Shown here: positions 1 to 5,510 of the stretch, piece by piece
Numbering within the stretch: position 1 is the stretch's first letter
Layout of the letters: each line of letters begins with the position of its first letter
Assembly (NCBI GenBank): GCA_937930625.1
Contig: CALHBW010000211.1
Span: 1-7,011, forward strand
From: an uncultured Saprospiraceae bacterium
GTDB lineage: Bacteria; Bacteroidota; Bacteroidia; Chitinophagales; Saprospiraceae
Length of the DNA stretch: 7,011 bases
Direction: 5' to 3'
Notes under the pieces: model-generated
What the model was told of the DNA's origin: nothing
Databases searched by the model: none
Seen by the model: the letters and a program-made list of their open reading frames with translations, nothing else
Position numbers and translations under genes: made by a program

Positions 1-187
1 AAGCGATAAACCACTTGATACCTATGCGGTAAGTGTAGATGAAGTGGAAGATTTGACGGGACTTGATTTTTTTGCCGACCTGCCCGATGATATTGAAGAA
101 AAATTAGAAAGAAAATATCAAGTAGGAAGGTGGCCCTTCGATGAAGAACGCTACCGTGAAAGAATTTTTATTTGGAATAAACACTAA
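1..187 (+). CDS. DNA/RNA non-specific endonuclease, C-terminal fragment
   Basis: Only the last 61 codons are inside the window; the reading frame is open from base 2 and ends with TAA at 185-187. The visible peptide contains VSVDEVEDLTGLDFFADLPD followed by an acidic stretch (DIEEKLE) and a short basic/aromatic tail ending in WNKH. The pattern 'SVDE-x-E-x-LTGLDFF-x-x-LPD' is what I know from the C-terminal end of the sugar-non-specific DNA/RNA endonucleases (NUC1/Serratia nuclease-like, beta-beta-alpha metal fold), which are usually exported in Bacteroidota. The catalytic DRGH region and any signal peptide lie upstream of the window, so activity and location cannot be judged. No terminator follows directly; the first one is about 375 bases further on. 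The family call rests on motif memory alone and is fairly secure for such a short piece. Confidence 0.72.
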   Translation, partial: SDKPLDTYAVSVDEVEDLTGLDFFADLPDDIEEKLERKYQVGRWPFDEERYRERIFIWNKH

Positions 188-417
188 AATCAAAAAAGTA
201 TCTTACAAAGATAAAATTATCTAATTAATAAAAATTTCATATTTAAACTAATTGATAATTAAGTTAAATAAATATTTATTTTATTAAAAATAAATTCAAA
301 AAACATGCTTATTCAATAAATGCAATAATTCAATTATATACCAATAAAATTATTTTTTAAAAATTTTCTTTTGTATCTTGTGACCGATTTAAGAGCTTAC
401 GTCTCAAAATTGAATTT

Positions 418-476
418 AAAGAAAATACATTATTCATTTTTTTAAAGAATAATTTAAAGATAAAATACATTGTTCA
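418..476. repeat. Imperfect direct repeat pair
   Basis: The copy at 418-436 and the copy at 456-476 share AAAGA, then AATACATT, then TTCA; the second copy has two extra bases and one substitution. The 38-base spacing is close to three and a half helical turns. This could be a pair of binding sites or chance similarity in AT-rich DNA. Confidence 0.3.
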
Positions 477-561
477 CTTATAGACTCTTATCTATAAAAG
501 ATTTGAATAATAAATTAGTGTTTCAATGTGAAAGATGCTTCATGAGTGCTTAAGTAGAGAA

Positions 562-602
562 AGGTGTTCTTGCCTCCGGGCAGGACGCCTTTTTTCTTTT
601 TT
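562..602 (+). terminator. Strong intrinsic terminator
   Basis: The left arm 562-574 pairs with 579-590 (12 pairs including G-U wobbles, one bulged T). The loop is TCCG closed by C-G, an extra-stable UNCG-type tetraloop. The T tract TTTTTTCTTTTTT runs from 590 to 602, so the element works on the + strand; there is no comparable T run on the other strand. The nearest upstream stop codon is at 187. Confidence 0.85.
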
Positions 603-700
603 ACAAAGTTCTAAAATGGAAAACTTGACTACGCGTTTAAGTTTACTTAACTCTAATAATCCGTAAATTACAAAATATTGTCATTCAACGAATTGTAAAA

Positions 701-733
701 AACTATGAACTATGAACTGGCAACTATGAACTG
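701..733. repeat. AACTATGAACT short repeat cluster
   Basis: Three copies of AACTATGAACT occur at 701-711, 708-718 and 722-732, the first two overlapping. I see no gene function for them. They are the first of several unrelated short-repeat families in the spacers of this window. Confidence 0.75.
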
Positions 734-843
734 ATGTCCGAAAACTTGGCACAATATTTAGCAGAAGTTAAGTGTTCCTGATAGTGAACAAAAGAATTAT
801 CAGAATTTTAATTTGACTCGAACTAATATTTATACTTAAAAAG

Positions 844-1350
844 ATGCAGAAAATAATGCTCATACTTGTTGCCCTGATGGCATTTTGTACAGTCGGGATT
901 GCACAACCGGAGGAGGAAACGCCGAGAGAGGGGAAGACAGTATCTGAAACCCTCAAAGCAATGAATGGAGAGTGGCGTATGATGTACAAAATTATTAGTG
1001 ATACCATTAGAGTTTACGACCGTCAGTACCAAGTCAACCCTGAAACCAATCGGTACGAACTACGAAAAGACACCAGCAACATTCATATATTTGGAATTGA
1101 TAATGTTGGAAATACCCCCTATAAAGTAAGCCGAGAAGATAGCAATGGGCAACTCATTGAAAATGACTGGAGTCCGTCCAAAGGTTCTTGGAGTCTTAAA
1201 CAGACCGATACAGGAATCGACCTACACATTATCAATGCTTATTACAAAGGCTGCCCTACAATTGTGCGGCATATCGTCAATGTAAATGACCGACAACTCT
1301 GGTTGCAAGACTCACAAACCGGTACAGAATACTACTACGTAAAAAGATAA
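844..1350 (+). CDS. Exported lipocalin-like protein
   Basis: This 168-residue protein begins with a Sec signal peptide: basic K3, a hydrophobic stretch at residues 4-19 and a likely signal peptidase I site after A20 (GIA|Q, a very common Bacteroidota cleavage context). C15 is preceded by F, so a lipobox is unlikely. The mature part opens with an acidic linker, then NGEW at residues 41-44, resembling the GxW motif at the start of the lipocalin barrel. It continues as alternating polar/hydrophobic strands and ends with LWLQDSQTGTEYYYVK, the usual last strand of Bacteroidota lipocalin-like domains. A periplasmic or cell-surface barrel binding a small hydrophobic ligand is therefore inferred; the ligand is unknown. 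The start is supported by the signal peptide and an A-rich upstream context without a Shine-Dalgarno sequence. The gene appears monocistronic, closed by the terminator at 1394-1430. The alternative is an unrelated small beta-rich exported protein. Confidence 0.7.
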   Translation: MQKIMLILVALMAFCTVGIAQPEEETPREGKTVSETLKAMNGEWRMMYKIISDTIRVYDRQYQVNPETNRYELRKDTSNIHIFGIDNVGNTPYKVSREDSNGQLIENDWSPSKGSWSLKQTDTGIDLHIINAYYKGCPTIVRHIVNVNDRQLWLQDSQTGTEYYYVKR

Positions 1351-1393
1351 AACTCTGGACAGAAACTTCATTGTCCAATCAACATAAACAATC

Positions 1394-1431
1394 GCGGGGA
1401 TTTTGCAATATGCAAAATTCCCGCTTTTATT
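1394..1431 (+). terminator. Intrinsic terminator after the lipocalin-like gene
   Basis: A 14-bp stem (1394-1407 with 1411-1424, one G-U pair) has a three-base ATA loop and is followed by TTTTATTTTAT. It starts 43 bases after the stop at 1350 and would end the lipocalin-like transcript. Confidence 0.85.
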
Positions 1432-1433
1432 TT

Positions 1434-1453
1434 ATCCCAATAATTATCGGGAT
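1434..1453. repeat. Near-perfect palindrome ATCCC...GGGAT
   Basis: The 20-base sequence ATCCCAATAATTATCGGGAT is its own reverse complement apart from one A/C mismatch pair. It lies just after the T tract of the preceding terminator. It may be a second stem of the terminator region or a symmetric protein-binding site; the sequence does not decide. Confidence 0.5.
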
Positions 1454-1535
1454 GAATGAGTGAATTTTAAATGTCTTAGTTAATTGATTATCAATAGGAA
1501 ATGTTAATCTTATGAAATTATTTTGTGCTTAGATG

Positions 1536-1568
1536 ATTCAAAATTCAAAATTCATTCATTCAAAATTA
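1536..1568. repeat. ATTCAAAATTC short repeat cluster
   Basis: The stretch repeats ATTCAAA three times (two close copies and one after ATTCATTC). It lies directly upstream of the trxB promoter and is a different family from the repeats on either side of it. No function is apparent. Confidence 0.65.
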
Positions 1569-1589
1569 TAAAACTGTCTGCAAGACACC

Positions 1590-1619
1590 TTTGTTAAAAC
1601 AAATAAACGCTTATTTTTG
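1590..1619 (+). promoter_or_regulatory. Bacteroidota-type promoter of trxB
   Basis: TTTG at 1590-1593 and TATTTTTG at 1612-1619 are separated by 18 bases. They match the known Bacteroidota primary-sigma consensus, TTTG at -33 and TAnnTTTG at -7. Transcription would start near 1625, giving trxB a leader of about 125 bases that contains the whole GAGACGAGA hairpin. Confidence 0.65.
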
Positions 1620-1639
1620 CAGCTTAAAAATTGGTGAAA

Positions 1640-1739
1640 GAGATGAGATGAGAGAGACGAGACGAGAGAATTGAGACAAGAATACATAAATGTTCCTTCT
1701 TCTCTCGTCTCATTTCTCTCGTCTTTCGTCTCGTCTCTC
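1640..1739 (+). repeat. GAGACGAGA/TCTCGTCTC repeat, hairpin in the trxB leader
   Basis: The purine-rich arm at 1652-1669 pairs with the pyrimidine-rich arm at 1722-1739 over 18 bases with one G-U pair, enclosing a 52-base loop. The loop has a second copy of the pyrimidine motif: 1701-1711 is the exact reverse complement of 1659-1669, so two pairings of the left arm compete. The hairpin ends 11 bases before the trxB start codon, so in RNA it could affect translation. The same motif family returns immediately after trxB. Confidence 0.75.
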
Positions 1740-1750
1740 AAATTAAAATT

Positions 1751-2695
1751 ATGTCAAAAGAAATTGCAAACTGCTTAATTATTGGTTCCGGTCCTGCCGG
1801 ATATACCGCAGCTATATACGCTTCACGCGCCAACCTCAAACCCATACTCTACACCGGACCTGAGCCGGGTGGTCAATTGATGATTACGACGGATGTTGAG
1901 AATTATCCGGGTTACAAGGATGGTATCATGGGACCTCAAATGATGGAAGATTTCAAAGCACAAGCCGAGCGATTCGGTACGGATGTTCGCTACGAAATGA
2001 TTACAAAAGTCGATTTTTCGGGTTCGCCACACAAAGTCTGGACAGAAAGTGGCGACGAGATACACGCACATACTATCGTGATTGCTACAGGGGCAAGTGC
2101 CAAATGGTTGGGCTTGGACAATGAAAAACGCCTTGCCGAGTCCGGCGGTGGTGTTTCTGCTTGTGCGGTCTGCGATGGCTTCTTTTACAAAGGAAAAGAG
2201 GTCGCAGTAGTTGGTGCGGGCGATACGGCGGCAGAGGAAGCCTTGTACCTTTCCAATCTCTGTCCTACCGTACACATGTTTGTACGTCGCGATGAGATGC
2301 GCGCCTCCAAAATCATGCAACAACGTGTCGTAGCACGCGAAAATATCAAGATTCACTGGAATACGGAAACCGAAGATATTCTCGGTGAAAAGGAGGTCGA
2401 AGCCGTCCGCGTATTCAACAATAAAACGGGTGAAAAGACCGACATTCCACTTTCGGGTTTTTTCGTAGCCATCGGTCACAAGCCGAATACAGGCATCTTC
2501 AAAGATTGGCTTGATATGGACGAAACAGGTTATATCGTCACCAAAGCCGATAGTTCAAAAACCAATATCGCAGGCGTATTCGCGAGCGGTGACGCGCAAG
2601 ACCACGTATATCGCCAAGCAGTGACGGCGGCAGGTACGGGTTGTATGGCTGCACTCGATGCCGAGCGTTGGTTGGGCGAACAGGGAATTGTTTGA
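1751..2695 (+). CDS. trxB: Thioredoxin reductase (NADPH)
   Basis: This cytoplasmic FAD enzyme passes electrons from NADPH to thioredoxin, supporting ribonucleotide reductase, peroxiredoxins and disulfide repair. The 314-residue length is normal for the low-molecular-weight bacterial class. Visible in order: FAD-binding GSGPAG (residues 12-17); ENYPG (50-54); ATGA (112-115); the redox-active pair CAVC at 138-141 followed by DG; NADPH-binding GAGDTAAEEA (155-164); FVRRDEMRAS (177-186), typical of the 2'-phosphate-binding loop; and the C-terminal FAD motif GVFASGDAQD (275-284) followed by YRQA (287-290). All key residues are present. The ATG follows AATTAAAATT with no Shine-Dalgarno sequence, usual for the phylum. 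No thioredoxin gene is adjacent. The TGA stop falls in the first bases of a long GAGA inverted repeat, and a related hairpin occupies the leader, so the gene is bracketed by one repeat family. Transcription probably starts from the promoter at 1590-1619. Confidence 0.96.
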   Translation: MSKEIANCLIIGSGPAGYTAAIYASRANLKPILYTGPEPGGQLMITTDVENYPGYKDGIMGPQMMEDFKAQAERFGTDVRYEMITKVDFSGSPHKVWTESGDEIHAHTIVIATGASAKWLGLDNEKRLAESGGGVSACAVCDGFFYKGKEVAVVGAGDTAAEEALYLSNLCPTVHMFVRRDEMRASKIMQQRVVARENIKIHWNTETEDILGEKEVEAVRVFNNKTGEKTDIPLSGFFVAIGHKPNTGIFKDWLDMDETGYIVTKADSSKTNIAGVFASGDAQDHVYRQAVTAAGTGCMAALDAERWLGEQGIV

Positions 2696-2827
2696 GAAAA
2701 GAGAGGAGAGAGGTGAGACGCGAGACGAGAGAAAAGAAACGAGTCATTTCTCTTATCTCGCGTCTCTATTCTCGCGTCTCATTTCTCATTTCTCTCGTCT
2801 CACCTCTCTCGTCTCTTTTCTCACCTC
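2694..2827. repeat. GAGACGAGA/TCTCGTCTC inverted repeat between convergent genes
   Basis: The arms 2694-2720 and 2796-2822 are complementary at 26 of 27 positions, around a 75-base interior made of more GAGACG, CGAGAGAAAAG and TCTCGCGTCTC pieces. The left arm begins inside the trxB stop codon. The right arm and part of the interior are read on the minus strand as the end of the SRPBCC gene. As RNA from either side this would form a large stem and could protect or end both convergent transcripts, although there is no classical T tract. Confidence 0.8.
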
Positions 2828-3257
2828 TAAAATACTTTCGATAAACAGGCTTCCTCGCGGCAAATTGCAGCCACATCACCGGATACATCAGGTAATCGGT
2901 GAGTAGGGTAGGGGTCTTGTATTCAATATCGTCGATGATAATTGCGCCTGTTTCTGTGCGGATGATGCGGTGTTTATGTCGCCAATTTTTCAGAAAAAAC
3001 GGCAATTTTATTCCTTCATCCACAAAATAAGCTTCATCGTCGGTGAGTTTATCTTCCACGATTTTGGCATTCCAATCTTGCGCTAAAAACCCCATTCCCA
3101 ACCGAATATGTACTTCATCCCCCGTTTTGCTTCCATCAAATCTTTTTAATTCTAAAGGCAATAAAGGCGGCTTCAATGCCACAAACAAATCATGGTCAAA
3201 ACGCTCATACACCGTTCGATAATCCTGTTCAACTTCTGTTTTGAGTAATATCTTCAT
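2766..3257 (-). CDS. SRPBCC-family protein with repeat-encoded tail
   Basis: This 163-residue protein has no signal peptide and is probably cytoplasmic. Residues 1-143 look like the SRPBCC (START/Bet v1-like) helix-grip fold as found in a Bacteroidota family of about 145-150 residues. It opens with a first strand MKILLKTEV, followed by FDGSKTGDEVHIRLG (40-54), then YFVDEGIKLPFFLKNWRHKHRI (77-98), then a strand with IIIDDIEYKTP (106-116), and a C-terminal helix with LQFAARKPVYRKYF (130-143). Such proteins usually bind a lipid-like or aromatic ligand; the ligand is unknown here. From about residue 146 the sequence becomes a low-complexity basic/acidic tail (EKRDERGETREMRNETRE) encoded by the GAGACGAGA repeat, and the TAG stop also lies in the repeat. 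The tail is therefore probably acquired and not part of the fold. The gene follows the esterase gene 109 bases downstream on the same strand and is probably co-transcribed with it. Confidence 0.72.
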   Translation of the reverse strand: MKILLKTEVEQDYRTVYERFDHDLFVALKPPLLPLELKRFDGSKTGDEVHIRLGMGFLAQDWNAKIVEDKLTDDEAYFVDEGIKLPFFLKNWRHKHRIIRTETGAIIIDDIEYKTPTLLTDYLMYPVMWLQFAARKPVYRKYFRGEKRDERGETREMRNETRE

Positions 3258-3274
3258 TTCAAATTAATATTTTC

Positions 3275-3374
3275 ATTGATATTTTCATTTCAATATTTTC
3301 ATTTTCATTGATATTTTCATTTTCATTGATATTTTCATTTCAATATTTTCATTTTCATTGATATTTTCATTTTA
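3275..3374. repeat. 50-bp higher-order tandem repeat (ATTTTCATTG)
   Basis: ATTGATATTTTCATTT recurs at 3275, 3307, 3325 and 3357, spacing 32, 18 and 32, so a 50-bp unit (3275-3324) is repeated once (3325-3374). It fills the gap between two minus-strand genes and covers the last codons of the upstream one. On the minus strand it reads as a series of ATGAAAATAT blocks that resemble the start of the SRPBCC gene (3248-3262 against 3279-3293, 14 of 15 identical). Confidence 0.85.
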
Positions 3375-4113
3375 ATTGTTCACTTATCCACTGCTGAAAA
3401 TCCACAATATTTTGCCGACTCATCGTATGTGCTGTTTCATAGCTGTTAAAATTGCAGGGAATACCCATTTTCTCCAAAAAATCTTTATCAGCAAGCGCGT
3501 CCGGGAAAGGCAATACCGGGTCTTTTTTGCCATGCGAAATGAAAACAGACAAGTGAGATAGCTCATTCTTCCTCGCTAATTTGGCTTTTACCCAATCGGG
3601 AATATTACCGCTGAATGATGCGATGCCTTTAACCTTATCAGGCTGTGTCAGTCCCACACTATACGACATCATCGCGCCTTGACTGAATCCGCCCACGTAC
3701 ACCCGTTTTTCATCCACATTATACGCATCAACGAGTTGGTCAATAAAATCAATTAAAATAGTACGACTGTGCTCTGCCTGTTCAGTATTGATAATAGGCG
3801 TACCGCCCGGATTCGACTGATAATCATACCATTTGTAGCGTCCGCCACCTGCATCAAAAGGCGCACGTACCGAAACGATAGTCAGCCGTTGGTCTAACAT
3901 CGGGGCAATGGCAAACAAGTCATCTTCATTACTTCGCAAACCATGCAAAAGCACCAACATAGGAGCTTTGCCATCAAATATTTGTGCCTGACGGACTTTA
4001 TGCTCCATCAAAAAACGAATATCGGGAGATTTAGTTTTCGTTTGTGGAGTTTGCACACAGGATTGCGCCAATATTAAGCCGGAAATTAAAGCAAGATGAA
4101 ATATTTTTTTCAT
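3367..4113 (-). CDS. Exported phospholipase/carboxylesterase-type hydrolase
   Basis: This 248-residue serine hydrolase belongs to the alpha/beta-hydrolase group of short carboxylesterases and lysophospholipases (Abhydrolase_2, YpfH-like). Residues 1-18 form a signal peptide (KK, then a hydrophobic core) ending in LAQS-C19. This is probably a lipoprotein site of relaxed Bacteroidota type, although Q at -2 is unusual, so simple export is also possible. The catalytic machinery is complete: the oxyanion region LLHGLRSNEDDL (55-66), nucleophile S144 in GFSQG (142-146), D198 in GKKDPVLP, and H229 in ETAHTM. The KWYDY segment (94-98) is also typical of the family. It would act in the periplasm or on the outer membrane on short-chain or lysophospholipid esters; the substrate is inferred from the family only. 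It is the first gene of a probable two-gene minus-strand unit with the SRPBCC gene, and divergent from the hydrolase at 4508. Its last codons run into the 50-bp tandem repeat. Confidence 0.85.
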   Translation of the reverse strand: MKKIFHLALISGLILAQSCVQTPQTKTKSPDIRFLMEHKVRQAQIFDGKAPMLVLLHGLRSNEDDLFAIAPMLDQRLTIVSVRAPFDAGGGRYKWYDYQSNPGGTPIINTEQAEHSRTILIDFIDQLVDAYNVDEKRVYVGGFSQGAMMSYSVGLTQPDKVKGIASFSGNIPDWVKAKLARKNELSHLSVFISHGKKDPVLPFPDALADKDFLEKMGIPCNFNSYETAHTMSRQNIVDFQQWISEQLK

Positions 4114-4404
4114 GTATTATTCTTTTTATTAAATGTATTTATGATATTATAAAATATTGATAATTAGTGTTTTTTATAATGAAAAATAAATTATTTATAT
4201 TTTTATAATAAATTTTCTGACACAAATAAAAGTACACAAACAAGCGATTTATGGTACAATTAAATTATCATCAAAACATTTTATATAAAAATAAATATTT
4301 GCAAAAGTGCATTTTACCCAACATTTATTCACTTAATTTCGTTTAAAACACTGATAAATTTTGCGAAAAATAATCGGTGAAATTCAATTTCTAATGAATG
4401 TTTG

Positions 4405-4412
4405 TATATTTG
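4405..4412 (+). promoter_or_regulatory. Promoter -7 element of the 4508 hydrolase gene
   Basis: TATATTTG followed by CCGTC exactly matches the Bacteroidota -7 consensus TAnnTTTG. No clear TTTG lies 18-20 bases upstream, so the -33 half is weak. Transcription would begin near 4418 and give a leader of about 90 bases. Confidence 0.5.
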
Positions 4413-4450
4413 CCGTCACATTTTTTGTATTTTTTTATAAAAAACAATGA

Positions 4451-4480
4451 AGGCTCTATGTCTCCCTTAGACTTGAGCTT
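4451..4480 (+). other. Leader hairpin upstream of the 4508 hydrolase
   Basis: The arms 4451-4456 and 4475-4480 pair over six bases (one G-U). Inside them, GTCT (4460-4463) pairs with AGAC (4469-4472) around a five-base loop, with a small internal loop between the two stems. A seven-codon frame (ATG at 4447, stop TAG at 4468-4470) runs through the structure. There is no T tract, so it is not a terminator; a role in translation control is possible but unproven. Confidence 0.35.
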
Positions 4481-4507
4481 AGTAATAAAGAATAAGCCTA
4501 TTCAATA

Positions 4508-5326
4508 ATGGATTATTCCGAATTACTCAAACTTAAACTTAAAATGAGTTACAGGAAACGAATTGTGCTGTTACCGGGTTTTGGTGAAGACAAACGAATT
4601 TTTAGAAAAATTGCCCCATATCTTAGTGATTACGAACTCCTTTATATAGACTATCGAAGTGTATTAAATCAATTTACACCCGATAATATTGAAGTAAATG
4701 GCTTTATCAATGCCTTATGTGAGCATTACGACATCAATGAAGACGACATTTTAATTGGTCATTCATTGGGCGGGTATATTTCTCATCTATTGCGCCAACA
4801 ATTGGGTTGTGACAACTGCCTTATCGCTTCATTTACCAACCCTAAGAAAATCAAACTACCCTATAATTATAAAAAATTAACAAAGTGGTTTACGGACAAA
4901 GGTGGATTCACTTCTATTCCGTTTCGACAAATTGTACGACTCAAATACCGCAATAGCCCTGCTTTGCCCGACCTCGAAAACTCCCTCGAAGTCTTTCAGG
5001 AATATGGCAAGCAGGATATTTACAAGCTCATTCGACTGCTACAACCACGATGGAAGGGCTGGCTTAAATGGCTGCTCCCTGCACCTGCCGAAGTAGCACC
5101 TTCCCTTATCTTACATCCGAAAAAAGACAGTATCGTAGCTCCACCGGACGAGCCGCACATCCAACTGCCCGGCAATCACTTCAGTCCCGTCACCTATCCC
5201 GAACTCGTCGGCAAACACCTCGAAGTATGGCTCATTCGCCTCAAGCGCGAAAAAGCACTCAAGATGGAAATCGAAGCCGAACTGCAAGGCATATCGGGTT
5301 GGGAGAATGCCGAATTGACTTATTGA
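4508..5326 (+). CDS. Alpha/beta hydrolase of unknown substrate
   Basis: This 272-residue cytoplasmic protein has no signal peptide. It shows the alpha/beta-hydrolase layout: first strand and oxyanion loop IVLLPGFGEDKRIF (19-32), second strand ELLYIDYR (43-50), nucleophile elbow GHSLGG (84-89, S86), acid candidate D207 in HPKKDSIV, and H224 in PGNHFSPV. The triad is complete, so it is probably an active esterase, thioesterase or related enzyme; the substrate cannot be read from the sequence. A charged tail (about residues 243-272, LKREKALKMEIEAEL) extends beyond the fold. The annotated ATG adds a short lysine-rich lead-in; M13 (ATG at 4544), just before YRKRIVLLPG, is an equally possible start. 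Base composition changes inside the gene: one 60-base line at 4861-4920 is 30% GC, while 5161-5220 is 58%. It has its own promoter candidate and is not obviously an operon partner of the next gene, 184 bases away. Confidence 0.8.
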   Translation: MDYSELLKLKLKMSYRKRIVLLPGFGEDKRIFRKIAPYLSDYELLYIDYRSVLNQFTPDNIEVNGFINALCEHYDINEDDILIGHSLGGYISHLLRQQLGCDNCLIASFTNPKKIKLPYNYKKLTKWFTDKGGFTSIPFRQIVRLKYRNSPALPDLENSLEVFQEYGKQDIYKLIRLLQPRWKGWLKWLLPAPAEVAPSLILHPKKDSIVAPPDEPHIQLPGNHFSPVTYPELVGKHLEVWLIRLKREKALKMEIEAELQGISGWENAELTY

Positions 5327-5346
5327 TGTATTTATCGCAAATTATC

Positions 5347-5416
5347 TCACGCAGAGGACGCGAAGTACGCAGAGATATGGATTCAGCACTCTGCGTACTT
5401 CGCGCTCTCCGCGTGA
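5347..5416. repeat. ACGCAGAG long inverted repeat
   Basis: The arms 5347-5374 and 5389-5416 are each 28 bases and complementary at 25 positions, separated by 14 bases. Each arm is made of degenerate ACGCAGAG/GACGCGAAG units. The element is much richer in GC than the DNA around it. It could end or stabilise the upstream transcript, but no T tract follows. A single related arm lies at 6435-6462, also 25 of 28 identical to the left arm, which marks this as a dispersed repeat. Confidence 0.85.
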
Positions 5417-5510
5417 AAATCACCTATTGTGCAATTTGTAATGCACACAACACGCCAACACATCAGCACATTTAAGTTTTTTTTCGTATTTTCGCTTCAA
5501 ATATAATACT

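Larger units (their letters stand above)
188..843. other. AT-rich intergenic region
   Basis: This 656-base spacer has no credible gene. From 188 to about 540 it is extremely AT-rich, with an imperfect direct repeat (418-436 and 456-476, sharing AAAGA, AATACATT and TTCA). A strong intrinsic terminator follows at 562-602, and then a small AACTATGAACT repeat cluster at 701-733. Short open frames exist but have no recognisable product. The terminator suggests that a transcript ends here, either a long 3' untranslated tail of the endonuclease gene or an independent small RNA. Confidence 0.6.
4114..4507. other. Divergent promoter region
   Basis: This 394-base spacer separates the minus-strand esterase from the plus-strand hydrolase. 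It is very AT-rich and has no credible gene. The plus-strand side has a clear -7 element (4405-4412) and a leader hairpin (4451-4480). The minus-strand side has only a weak candidate: TACTTTTA (complement of 4227-4234) with TTG (complement of 4257-4259) 22 bases upstream of it, which is too far apart to be convincing. Confidence 0.55.

Noticed and set aside
734..781. A 15-codon frame (MSENLAQYLAEVKCS) just upstream of the lipocalin-like gene
   Set aside because: Its composition is protein-like, but it is too short, has no recognisable homologue and lies next to a short repeat; it may be a gene remnant but this cannot be supported.
812..840. TTTG plus TATACTTA as a promoter for the lipocalin-like gene
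   Set aside because: The -7 match is poor and its position would place the transcript start at or after the ATG.
1394..1453. Riboswitch-like element between the lipocalin-like gene and trxB
   Set aside because: The structure is fully explained by an intrinsic terminator plus one palindrome; no aptamer-like conserved core is visible.
1556..1741. Minus-strand open frame rich in R, E and T upstream of trxB
   Set aside because: It is the antisense reading of the GAGACGAGA repeat and of the trxB promoter; such repeats lack stops in several frames.
1823..2479. Long 218-codon minus-strand frame inside trxB
   Set aside because: It is opposite a gene with all thioredoxin reductase motifs and its translation shows no domain.
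2641..2906. Two overlapping plus-strand frames across the trxB end and the repeat
   Set aside because: They are out-of-frame readings of trxB and the GAGA/TCTC repeat, and overlap the SRPBCC gene on the other strand.
5068..5475. 135-codon plus-strand frame overlapping the 4508 hydrolase end and the ACGCAGAG hairpin
   Set aside because: It is another frame of the GC-rich end of the hydrolase gene and runs through the inverted repeat; no coherent protein.
5487..5494. TATTTTCG as promoter of the monoacylglycerol-lipase-type gene
   Set aside because: One mismatch to TAnnTTTG, no TTTG at the right distance upstream, and only 16 bases from the start codon; kept as a remark only.
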